Positions 23,755 to 34,100 of a stretch of 64,000 bases of DNA are shown here, piece after piece. The first letter of the stretch is position 1; each line of letters starts with the position of its first letter. Below the pieces are notes generated by a model. The model saw only the letters and a list, made by a program, of their open reading frames with translations. It made no database searches and was not told the origin of the DNA. Source of the DNA: Diadema setosum (taxonomy: Eukaryota; Echinodermata; Echinoidea; Diadematoida; Diadematidae); contig NC_092685.1 in the NCBI RefSeq assembly GCF_964275005.1, positions 26,583,649-26,647,648 on the forward strand, read 5' to 3'. Position numbers and translations under genes: made by a program.

Positions 23755-26700
23755 GAAGAAAAATAGCTTAGCATTGCTAAGCTATTTACAATATAAATAC
23801 TGTACATGAAAAGAATACAACCTACTTCATTTTTTCTTTCACGTATAGGTCAATAGGAGACTTATGAGGTGATGACATCATCCCAACTTCTGATTTGTAT
23901 AAGATATGATTGTTGTTTATTATTGATTATTGCTTTTCTGTGAAAACTTTAGACTTTAGAATTCTTAAACTCTCTTGTTTTATGTATGACTATCATGAAA
24001 CTTTTATCATTCTGTTGTTTGATTTTACTCAACTCATTCAAGTAAATGTGAACGCGGTGTGGAGCTGCACTTCAAAAAAAAAAAAAAAAATTAAACCACG
24101 TAATAGAACTAACAGCTAAAAACAGTGTTACCTTATAGAATGCAGTGTACAAAGACTGAATTTCAACCAGAACTATCAAAATAATACACAGATATTCATT
24201 CTCCTTCATGCTTCCATTTCCCTTCACACCCCTGTCTGTTTGGAGCCTTGTTTACTGGACATACCAATGGACCCTGCTGTCCAGCTGATGATCATCTGGT
24301 CTGCACAGTACGCCAAGTCGTTGAACGTCAGGTACTGCACCCGCTTCTTTCCCGTCTCAAACCGATTGTTGGCGAAGAACACTATGGCTGCATATTTCCT
24401 TTTGGCATAGAAGTGAATGACTAATAGTGATGCTTCATGCTAGTTCATTAAGACTTTGGTCTAAGAAGCAATTACACCCAAAACAGCTCTTCATGGATCA
24501 AAGTCACTGAATAAGATTTCTGGGTTGGCTTCCTTTCAGGAAAAAGAACTATGTGGTTCTTAGTAAAGACAGACAGGTAGATTTATCAATAGAACGTCCC
24601 TCAATGGACAAATAAACAAAGACAATAAATAGAAAGATAAACAAGGTAAATTAAATAAATAGGTAAATAAAATGAAAGAAACTTATCGAATTGACAAGCA
24701 AACATTAATTAAGAATAGACAAATAAATAAATGAATAAGTATCGTTTTACTTTTTGTGTTTCTTACTATGGGGAGAATTGCTATTGTTTGGAAATATGAT
24801 ATAGTATAGTTCAAACTAGGTATGTTGTCTCTCCTAGGTTATTTGTGTATATGCTATATCATAGTGAGTAATTTTAACTGACAATTATCTGAGACTCTTA
24901 CTTTGCAAGTTCTTCAGATAGCAGAAAATGTTTCTGGATGTTTTTCACCATCGGGCCTTCCATGTCCTCAACTGTTTTGAATACTCTCTTGAAATTGTCA
25001 TACTGCAATGCAAAAAAACAAAACAACAACACACAAACAAGGAACACAGAAGAACTTTCTAAGGTACACGTGAACAATAGTATCTTAATTTCACACATGC
25101 ATACACACATAAGCAATAATGGCCTTTGCTGTACATCAGAAAATTCAGAGATCACAGCATAAACACAAATATCCCAGTCACATAGCTTTTGGCATCTTCC
25201 TGTCCAGGCCAGTAGACATGATGTATCTTCAGATACAAATGCATTAAGCTTGAAAGTCAAAGGAAATGTACATGTAAAAAACATAGAGACCAATGAGCTC
25301 TGATTGATGAACAAGTATTGTCTGACATTCATGTATATCTGTATCATCTTTGGATTGAAGTAAGGTAATGAAGTAAAGTAAACCACTCCTCTAATAACAA
25401 CATCATGAAAGCAGTTATTGAATCATCGCTAAAATTGAGACAAATTTTGCTTTGATATGGCCCTATGATTTCTGACCTTATGGCTAAAACTCAAATCATG
25501 TAATTACTCTGTCACTATCCAATTCAAATTCATTACAGTACCACATGTTGTGTTCTTGGTATAGTGGTAGCCTGGCAACTACAAGTAGAAGGACACTCTG
25601 ACAGACAGACAAATACAATGAAGAACAAAAGGAAAATTTTAAAGCATTATGTCTGTGACACCACTACATGATAGAGGAATATACAGAGTATGTCAAGACC
25701 AAACAATTTTAACAAGAAATCATCGGTTGAGAATGAGAAGGGCGTTAAGTTGCCTCAAACACTATGGGTTTAGTGGCAACTTAACGCCCTTATCATTCTA
25801 ACCCGACGAAATATGGAGTATGAACTCCTAACCTGTCTCCTACAGCTTCGAAGTGCAACATTCGTCTTTTCTCCTATTTCATCGAGGTCCTTTCTGTGTC
25901 TGCTGGACAGCTTCTTTCCAAGAATTTCTCTGGCAACTGAAGAGTCCAGTTCATAATACCTTCAAAAGTTTGTAGGAGAAATATATGCATTGTTTATTAG
26001 TCAAGAAATGAAAATGAAAAGGAACTTGTATCTTAGATGTGCTAATTTTCATTGATGAGGACTGATGGCCAGACTTGTGCTATAACAAGAAACATGTTCA
26101 CTGTATGGATGATTCTGTTGCTAAAATAACGTCTACTGCACTTCAAGAACAGAGGCAGGATGTCTATTTGAAATGATGTGACAACCTGTTTAGTAAAATA
26201 TGCCAGTTATTATGTCTGAAATGAAGTAGCCATCAGCATGTTTGCAATCTTGTCCTAGGTAGAGTTTTCCTTAGAGAATCTGAATTCCATTCATTTTGCT
26301 TTATATCGTTCTTTCTTTTCTTTTCCTTTTTCGGGTTGCGGGAGGGGGAGAGGAGGGGGCTGGGATCTAATTCTAATTGATTTTATCTACACCTATGCAT
26401 ATATGTCATGATTATCTAGGACAAGGTAGCATACCATTGCGGTAAATTCAGTTGGTTACCAAACACCACAGGTTGTTACAAAACACATTTCTGCCCACTG
26501 TAAGATTCAGAAAATTGGGAAAATTACCCCATAGTTTTAACAGGCATGTGCCCATTCATATCACCTGCCTGACAGTGAATTCTAGTCGTCCCGTGCGAGT
26601 AAGCAAATGGGTTTCTACCGCCCTGCTCTACACAAGTTACTGAAATGTGACAGTTTTTCTCACATTTCATTACCTGCATATAGATGCCTGTGAAAATCTG

Positions 26701-29700
26701 GTGGGAAAGAGTTTAACCACACAGCACCATGCTACACAGGGTATTTTGCTTCAACATAAGACGTCTTTTGCACAAGAGTTGAGAGTTACGTTGACAACAT
26801 TTTGTTTGATATTTAACAGTGCATTTTCAATGAGATCGCTATTCCTGAAACCTTAAGATATATATAATCACCATGACTTACTTTTCAATAAGAAATCTCT
26901 TCATGTCATTAGGAATTTGAAACAGGGGCTGGTTGGCAAGACTTGGTGGATTGTGCAGGTGCTTCTCCATGGCAATGAATGCACGGTAGTTATCATCTGT
27001 ATCATTCTTGATGATATCAAAAGAGTATCCGGGCTTATGTCTGTTGACCTTTTGATGTCTCCTCCTTGTAGCTTCATATGCTGGAGAAAAAAAAAAATGC
27101 ACACAAAATTAAAACAGACACACACGATAGAAGTTCTTGTAGTTGCAGTAGTTGAGGTAATAGAAGTAGAGATAAAGGCAAACAAGATAGAGGCAATTGG
27201 TAATAGGGTATAATGACAATGACTGCAGTGACACAATTAATTTTAAACATGTACCATTCGATTGCTGTACTTATGTTACAGTTACTAATACTAATACTAC
27301 CACTATATTTGCAATACAACACAATAACATTTAAAAATGACATTGATGTTACAACTGTAACTATAGTTTCCTTTCATAATCATAATTTCATCAACATGGC
27401 ATCATCACTATCGTTGAATATTCATGGTAAATACCATTCATGGTAAATACCAGATATCCAACGACAATAACATAGGAAAACAATTTTGACTCACTGACAA
27501 ATGAAAGAGATTCTGTGGTAGGCATTCAATATGGATAGGCATATCGTAATATGGCTAGTGATACCATCACATGCATAACTTTATATGTCTTTTTAATTTA
27601 CCTTTATTATAAATTGAGACAAGTTCTAGTGGATTGTATCACCCGACACTTTTTTCATGGCTTTAAATTCCATACTCAGATGATGAAATTTCAGCCAACA
27701 ATAGCACTAGTATATTCACAAAGTCCTGAATATTATGAATCCAGCAAAATTACGAAAATTATTCACTTTGATTAAATATACCCCTCTCCAAAAAGTGTCA
27801 AATAGCATTATAATTCCAGACACAATTTTCGTAAAGGAGTAATTGACATCTTTTGCACCAGTCTAGAATCACTATTCATACCCATTATTTCGACAACTTC
27901 TTCTGAATCTGAGGTAAAATGTGAATTTCTTCGCGTTTTTTGCAATTTCGGTCCAAACAACGCTCTGTGAGTGTGAGGCTAATCTACGAAGTCTCGTGCG
28001 TATTGAATGTCGTTAGTACGCAGGAATGTGCACGTCCGAAATTACCATGCTGTCCGGTGGTCTACCTGTAAATAAACAAGTAGATTCTAGAATTTCAGTA
28101 ATTTAGGCCTAGAATTAATGATTCTATTCTATTACAGTCTAGTGTACTTTACCTCTACTCGTGATACACAGTTTGTCATGACCATGACGGGAAGTAACTA
28201 TACACAGCCCAGTCGCTGTACATGGTACGTCGCGACAGGGCTGTACGCGCGCGACCACCAATTACTAGGAGAGCGACGTAATCGTATCACGATAGCTTTG
28301 AATTTTGATACTTAACATCATTTTTGTCACCTCAAACTCATCGAGTATACTCTTCAATATTTACTCTACATCTGATGCTATCAGTATTCAAATGTACGCA
28401 ATGAAACTTACCGAAATTGATCATCATATCCAGCATGTCCACACGGTACACAATCTTTCACGCCAGGCCTAACTATACACAGCCCAGTCGCTGTACTACG
28501 TCGCGACGTTACATGTACAGCGACTGGGCTGTGTATAGTTAGGCCTGGCGTGAAAGATTGTGTACCGTGTGGACATGCTGGATATGATGATCAATTTCGG
28601 TAAGTTTCATTGCGTACATTTGAATACTGATAGCATCAGATGTAGAGTAAATATTGAAGAGTATACTCGATGAGTTTGAAGTGACAAAAATGATGTTAAG
28701 TATCAAAATTCAAAGCTATCGTGATACGATTACGTCGCTCTCCTAGTGGTTGGTGGTCGCGCGCGTACAGCCCTGTCGCGACGTACCATGTACAGCGACT
28801 GGGCTGTGTAAAGTTAGACGGGAAGTAGACTGAGCTGAAAGATCCATCTGTCTGGAGGAGACTTTTATTTATTCATTTATTATTATTACTATTATTTATT
28901 TATTATTTTTTTTTTTGGACATTATCGCTCTCCTCCGTATAAGGGGATCCGTGAAGCCAGACACAGTGTCCACGGAACATATCCCCGACAACCATCGACC
29001 AGATAGTAAACTTAATTCAAATTTTACAGACCGATCTTTCGGTTTAGACGGGAAGATAAACATGATAAATGTGCAGGGTGCTACATCACTAATAATATGT
29101 CATGATGATGTGCTCATGACTAACGTTAGGCGCCTTCAGCCCCTAAATCCCTGGATTGCTAGATCAGGCGTAGTAGGCTAGCGCCTGAGCGTAGACTACT
29201 TTATATGAAGATGCATGATGCATGATGACGCATGATGATGCACGCACGGCACGGCGGACATTGTTCACGTTTGTAACTCAAACTTACATGGAATGATATT
29301 ATGTGGGACTGAACTAATATCAGTTCGGGAAACCCACTCACAAGGGGGGCCCCTCCTTATAAGTAACCCGTCCCCCTTATAAGTAACCCCGTCCCCCTTA
29401 TAAGTAACCCCCGGGGCACTCCTTATAAGGAGTCTCCACGCTTTTTTGCAATGTAACGCGAAAATGAAAGGACTGCGGCAATTCGCTTGATTATGTCCAT
29501 AAAGCTTCACAAGTTTTCTAGTTACTCACGAAATTTGAGCAAAATCGGTTTGAGGCATCATATCTAAAATCGTGGATTTAAATGCGATGTCAAACGACCC
29601 ATGCGAATGCTGAAATGCGAGCGATTACTGGCGTGAGTGTCGCCAGGAGCGGCGGCGCGGCACTGCTTGAGTGCAGACGTGGCGACTGATTCTCCGTACT

Positions 29701-30240
29701 CAGTCGCCACGTCTGCACTCGAGCATTGCCGCGCCGCCGCGCCTGGCGACACTCACGCCAGCAATCGCTCGCATTTCAGCATTCGCATGGGTCGTTTGAC
29801 ATCGCATTTAAATCCATGATTTTAGATATGATGCCTCAAACCGATTTTGCTCAAATTTCGTGAGTAACTAGGAAACTTGTGAAGCTTTATGGACATAATC
29901 AAGCGAATTGCCGCAGTCCTTTCATTTTCGCGTTGCATTGCAAAAAAGCGCGGAGACTCCTTATAAGGGGTGCCCCGGGGGTTACTTATAAGGGGGACGG
30001 GGTTACTTATAAGGGGGACGGGTTACTTATAAGGAGGGGCCCCCCTTGTGAGTGGGTTTCCCGAACTGATATTAAATCCTCGCTCACTTGATGTTCAGGT
30101 TCATACTCGAGTCTCTGCCACAATTCTTATCATATCTCACAACACCACTTACCTGAGTAACCATCTAACCAGTATCTATACACCTCCGGATCAACCATAG
30201 TGATGTTTCCAACAACAACGTTAACATTTAGCTCGGACAT
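16982..30240 (-). CDS. FIBP: Acidic FGF intracellular-binding protein (FIBP), complete
   Basis: FIBP binds internalised FGF1 in the cytosol and nucleus; its biochemical role is poorly defined. Ten coding exons, in transcript order: 30153-30240, 26882-27080, 25833-25959, 24902-25002, 24265-24398, 23202-23310, 20929-20998, 19850-19936, 18531-18631, 16982-17060. They total 1095 nt and encode 364 aa, matching the usual vertebrate length. Conserved blocks include the N-terminal [26 protein letters not shown] plus SCRRQ in exon 3, the [10 protein letters not shown] and QKHFLLS stretch of exon 4, [14 protein letters not shown] in exon 5, [12 protein letters not shown] in exon 6, and the [11 protein letters not shown] end. 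I see no signal peptide or membrane segment. All introns are GT-AG and every join keeps phase. The ATG chosen opens the only frame matching the family. Intron 1 (3.1 kb) holds two large hairpin transposons; intron 6 holds a LINE 3' end in gene orientation. Confidence 0.95.
17898..18465. mobile_element. hAT-type element with 5-bp target duplication ATCTG
   Basis: Termini CATGGGTGTATGCA and TGGATACACCCCTG are inverted matches. ATCTG directly abuts both ends (17893-17897 and 18466-18470). A G-run of more than 20 bases lies inside the left end, with CGACCCCCC blocks near both ends. A separate 85-bp MITE is nested at 18179. It sits in the last FIBP intron. Confidence 0.8.
18179..18263. mobile_element. 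85-bp GTTGAGGAC MITE, copy B, nested
   Basis: CCCGTTGAGGACGG to CGTCCTCAACGGG, flanked by perfect TTAA on both sides (18175-18178, 18264-18267). It contains the palindrome CCCGAGTATACTCGGG. Inserted inside the hAT-type element 17898-18465. Confidence 0.9.
18722..18882. mobile_element. CAGGGGCGGATCC hAT-type MITE, copy 1, target ATAAT
   Basis: Termini CAGGGGCGGATCCAGGAATT and TGGATCCGCCACTG; ATAAT abuts both sides (18717-18721, 18883-18887). 161 bp, with G-runs inside. It lies in a FIBP intron about 90 bases upstream of the exon 18531-18631. Confidence 0.85.
20273..20870. mobile_element. Long inverted-repeat element, about 600 bp
   Basis: The left end GGAATTCCAGTTCAGTTA matches the inverted right end GGAATTCCAGTGCAGTTA. 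Internally ATATGCAAATGAGTGAGCTG and GATGATGTTATCACC recur inverted. TA lies at both borders if the ends are placed here. It occupies most of FIBP intron 7. Confidence 0.7.
21160..21530 (-). mobile_element. 3' end of a CR1/L2-type LINE, degenerate
   Basis: Read on the minus strand, the frames give [13 protein letters not shown], then [17 protein letters not shown], and finally [11 protein letters not shown] before a stop. This is the typical order for the end of ORF2 just past the reverse transcriptase in CR1/L2-like non-LTR elements. The pieces fall in different frames, so at least two frameshifts have occurred, and the 5' part is missing. It lies in FIBP intron 6, in gene orientation. Confidence 0.8.
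21950..22122. repeat. 173-bp hairpin with CTCGGCTTCGCCTCG centre
   Basis: ACAAATGATGCACAGGAT on the left pairs with ATCCTGTGCATCATTTGT on the right. GTATTTACAAT and GCATGCACTCGG type words also mirror each other around the central GCTTCGCC. It lies in FIBP intron 6 within a GC-rich patch (21640-22140). Confidence 0.6.
22445..22995. repeat. Tandem GTGACCTTTGACCTT repeat with ACGGACGG tail
   Basis: Two full units and one partial unit of about 160 bases, each with GTGACCTTTGACCTT, ATGAGCCATAATCGAAACGC and ACATTGGGCCCTAAA. An imperfect GACGGACGGAC tract follows, then AGTCTCCCCGCACCTCCGGT. The last part resembles the end of a dispersed marine-invertebrate repeat. No TIR or protein. Confidence 0.65.
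23682..23755. repeat. TTG/TGC microsatellite
   Basis: About 24 trinucleotides, mostly TTG, in the FIBP intron between exons 23202-23310 and 24265-24398. Confidence 0.95.
25724..25805. repeat. 82-bp hairpin next to a FIBP splice donor
   Basis: CGGTTGAGAATGAGAAGGGC then GTTAAGTTGCC pairs with the inverted stretch ending in CTAACCCG, with a loop of about 20 bases. It lies 28 bases beyond the donor of the exon 25833-25959, inside the intron. Confidence 0.75.
28195..28816. mobile_element. 622-bp foldback element with about 305-bp arms and 9-bp target duplication
   Basis: The two halves are near-perfect inverted copies around the axis at about 28503. GACGGGAAG occurs directly on both sides (28186-28194, 28817-28825). 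The end sequence AACTATACACAGCCCAGTCG also occurs at the centre in both orientations, so each arm begins and ends with it. Long TIRs plus a 9-bp duplication fit a Mutator-like (MULE) non-autonomous element. No coding potential. It lies in FIBP intron 1. Confidence 0.85.
28849..29047. repeat. Diverged repeat, copy 1 (ATCTGTCTGGAGGAG)
   Basis: Shares ATCTGTCTGGAGGAG, CCGTGAAG, GGAACATATCCCC and ATCTTTCGGT, in the same order, with 31929-32051. It lies between the two giant hairpins of FIBP intron 1. Confidence 0.6.
29317..30072. mobile_element. 756-bp hairpin element with 373-bp arms and CTTATAAGTAACC iterations
   Basis: Termini ATATCAGTTCGGGAAACCC and its inverse are flanked by TA (29315-29316, 30073-30074). 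The arms are almost identical and the unpaired loop is only about 10 bases (29690-29699). Just inside each end are three copies of a roughly 20-base unit containing CTTATAAGTAACCC. Both strands give the same spurious open frames, as expected for a palindrome. It lies in FIBP intron 1, about 80 bases from the exon 1 donor. Confidence 0.88.
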
Positions 30241-31151
30241 TTTGGACTATAATGCTTCTACTGTACGGTGCAAAATAATATTTGTGGAGAGCAGAGAAGT
30301 AGAGTGACGTACATTGTATATGCAGGATGAGCAGTTACGCACAACACTAGAAACGGCATAGGCAACATCAATATATGAATATTCATCTAATTGGTCATGC
30401 TACGCGCGATCTGTTTTGTAACTGAGGTTGTTGCATAATATTTCTCATGTCCTTCCACTACGAGTATACTTGGGTGACCCGCACCTCGTCATAGTTAATG
30501 TTTGCCCGTATTTGAATCACATTTCGCCACTGAAATTCTTTGAAATCCAACTCATATACAGGAAAAATGCTGAAAATTCCAATGGAATCACAAGTTCACT
30601 GATCGATATTGAAAATTTGCAGCTATCGTCGTCAAACGCGAACGATGCAAAAAAAGTTGCGCGCTAAGGAAGGGGCCCGCAACTCGTCACCCGCTCTCCC
30701 ATAGACTTAGCACGTGAAAGACGTGTGCGGGTGACCGTGATGTTCCCATAGACATACACGTAAAGGATGCGTGCGGGTGACTTATAACACGTATTCCTAT
30801 AGCCCAATTAAAATTTCAGATTTTCGCGAAAAACTGTTCGGTTTTCACCACAATTTGCTTGGTTGTGGTAGCCCTGCCAAGTTTCAAGCGTACTGAAGAC
30901 AGTCCCGGGCATAAATTTTTGTTTAGTGCGCTCAAAACAATTTTAAGCGGGGTGACGGTATTCGGGCCCCTGACGAGGTGCGGGCACCTCACTATACTAC
31001 TTAGATCTACTGCATTATATGCACTGCGGGAGCAGCTCGCAGCATGTACAAGCAAGCGAGAGGTCAAGTGAAGTGCGAGATCTATCAACAAATACAACGT
31101 TGACAATTTGCAATTCCTTTGAGAGCAGTGACAAGCCAACATTCTGAAGTC
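30241..31151. promoter_or_regulatory. Divergent interval between FIBP and the RDH-like gene
   Basis: FIBP (-) and the RDH-like gene (+) start 911 bp apart and point away from each other, so this interval should hold both core promoters and 5' UTRs. No TATA box is obvious. Much of it looks like inverted-repeat DNA: CCGCACCTCGTCA near 30480 recurs inverted as TGACGAGGTGCGGG near 30972. Between them are two tandem copies (about 47 bp period, from 30697) of a unit containing CCCATAGAC and GTGCGGGTGAC. Shared regulation is inferred from geometry, not shown. Confidence 0.5.
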
Positions 31152-34100
31152 ATGGAGTTTGTGAATAGAATATTTCATCCACGACTAGTGATTCCATTTT
31201 CTACGTTTGGAACGCTAGTCGGATGCACTGTACTGGCCAAGTAAGCACGGTTAATAGGTTATAATATCACTGTATCAGGTTAAACTGTTTTTCTTATAGC
31301 ATAGGATCTACATGTTATACTGCTTACTGCTGCAGGGAGGTGGAAGCTCCCTGCTTTATACTGCATGCATGGTGGCACTAAACGTCAACTGCAAGCTGGT
31401 TTATCATTGTTTATAGAGTTTATGTTTATAGATAAGATGTCTACTCTTTCACGCTTCTTGTTTAATGTTTAGACTTCAGGATTGCGTGTGTGTTTCCTTC
31501 TTTTAATGGCAATGTACATGGGTTTATCCATCAGCAGTTGCACAGATCCAAAATGATAATCTACAAGAATTGTATTCACTGATTTGTTTCTGGTTCTGGC
31601 TCTGTTTTCCTTCCTGTACCTACTCTCATACCCCAAGAGGGGGTCGAAAGAGTCAATAAAATTCACTAAACTACAGTAAACTAAAAAAAAAAAAAAAAAA
31701 AAAAAAGGCGTAACTTTATTTACCATTGCCATTGCATATTCCGATCGACACCAATTGGGGTCGAAAAGGCAAGGGCAAGATCAAAAGTTGTCATCTGAGA
31801 TCACATCTTCTCAACTTCTTGGGTCCACTAGAAGTTGTGTGAGAAGGCAAGAGCAGAGAATGTGCCCTCTCACGTTTTCAACTTTTTGAGAAAAGTTGAG
31901 AGAGCCTATTTCTTGGTAGACAGAAAAATCTGTCTGGAGGAGTTTTTATCATTTTTTGAGGGGATTCCGTGAAGACAGACATAGGCCTACTGGTAGTCTC
32001 CGAGGAACATATCCCCAACAACGAGATATAAACTTATCTTTCGGTCAAGTTTCTTGGCTGAAATTCTCAACTTCTCGTACCCAAGAAGCCCAGATAAGGG
32101 TTTTCTATCTCACATTTTGCCATAATTGCCTTTTTGCAACAAAGAATTGGGAATAGAATCTACCAAGGAGATCTCAGGTCTTACTCATAAGACTGGAAGA
32201 GGTTTAGAAAACAAGGCATATCTTTTCCTCTTGGTGACACTTGTATTTTTGTAACCTTGATAGACCAAATCACTCTAGTTTTTTGAGGGTTCACCATGTG
32301 ATGTCTATTATGAGAAGCTACATCCAGCAGGGGCGGATCCAGGAATTCCGTAAAAGGGGGCGCCTTTACAAAATTAAAGGGGATGCACACGCCACCCCCC
32401 TTTTTCTTCTTTTTACCAGGGGTATTTCTTTTGTTTTAATAAAAATAAAAGGAGGGTGTGTGCCCTGTGCTCGCCCGCCTGGATACGCCACTGTCCAGAG
32501 AGTAGGAAGATGGTCAGCTGTTTTGTTTACCCTATAAAAGTAAAAGAAAATTTTTTAAAATATGGGGTATTGGCATTTCGTCTTGATGTATTGATCTTGA
32601 TTCAACATTTCATCAAAATCTTTTCACCAGGGACTACTTTGCAGGAGGAAAATGTAAAAGCAAAGCTATGGTAGACGGTAAAGTTTTCATAATCACAGGG
32701 GCTAACTCGGGGATCGGCAAAGAAACAGCTATGGAACTGGCTAAGAGAGGTAAGATCAATAACAGTTTTTATTTTGATTTTAGGTTTTAATTTGACTTCC
32801 TTCTTGTAAAACAATGTTGTTCAAGTTTTTCCATCAATTCTATGTTTGAGCTGTGTTAAAATGAACATTTGATGACATAAACACTGCCTTCACTTGAAAT
32901 GCATACTTATTTGAGATATATGATTATTCCAACTAATTGCAAGTTTGTGGGTCATTTAGTATTTATGTGTTTAATCTTTTGTTTGATTTTCTCATTTTAT
33001 AATTAGGAGGCACAGTCATTCTGGCCTGCAGAGATATGAAGAAGGCAGAAAAGGCAAGAAAAGAAATCATCCTGGGTAGCGGCAATGTCAACGTGAAGGC
33101 CATGGAGTTGGACTTGGCATCTTTTGGCTCCATAAGGAGGTTTGCAGAGAAGGTGAAATCAGGTGATTTTTTTTTATTATTATTTTGTTCATTTGCACTA
33201 TAAAAATGGAAGTTATATTGATTTTTATGTTTAGGCATGATTATGATTCCATTTTGGTCTGATTTTAGGGAACTAAATTTGAAGTTCCTAAATACATTTT
33301 TTTTTGTTGTTGAATACACAGAGAGTGAAGTTCATACAAAAGGATACTGAATGCGATACACATTTAATTGGGAAACAACTAAGCACAGCTACAGCTATTG
33401 TACATGAATGTGGCAGATACATATAAATAGAATTGCTCAAAATGTCTTCATGCTAGATAATGGAGATAAACTTAACTATGTGCTGATTTTCGCATTGATT
33501 ACCAGCCCGCATCTTATTGCATGAGGAGGAGGTGGGATTAACCAAGTAAGAAAAGATTTTGTTGGGATATTTTCTGTCCTTTCATCATAATTCCATCTGT
33601 AGCAATTCTGTACGCTTCACTTTAGATGTATACAGTTACTGTATTACAATACATGAAAATTACGTTTGTGGGGGAAAAAAGAAATCTCTCATAATCAGGC
33701 AGTACTGTAGTCAAGAGAGTGTTTTGTTGGGCATGGCCTTTTTTTTTACACATACTGCAGATGAAAGTAATCTTCATGTTCTCATCAACAATGCTGGTTT
33801 GATGAGATGCCCAAAGTGGAAGACAGAGGATGGCCTTGAAATGCAGATGGGTGTCAATCACATTGGTGAGAGTCTCTCTTGCTCTCTCTCTTGTTTAATC
33901 AGAGCTTTCATGCTGGTGACTCAGTATTTGTTGCCAACAAGACTTAACATTGAGGTGTGAATTTTCTTCAATGTGTCTCCCTTTACAAATGAAATTTGTA
34001 AGATTGAAACAAATTGTAGAAAATTCACACCTCAGCCTTTACCCCTCTTGCTTTCAATACTGTAAACATCATGAAATTTTCTACATAATGTATATTAATG

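Noticed and set aside
23588-23809. Poly-leucine open frame resembling a membrane segment
   Set aside because: Produced by the TTG microsatellite in a FIBP intron.
24898-25386. 162-codon minus-strand open frame
   Set aside because: Only its last third (the FIBP exon 24902-25002) is real coding sequence; the rest is intron read-through upstream of the acceptor.
29265-30091. Open frames of 60-81 codons on both strands with nearly identical peptides
   Set aside because: They are mirror images produced by the 756-bp palindrome, with no start context, splicing or family resemblance. Not genes.
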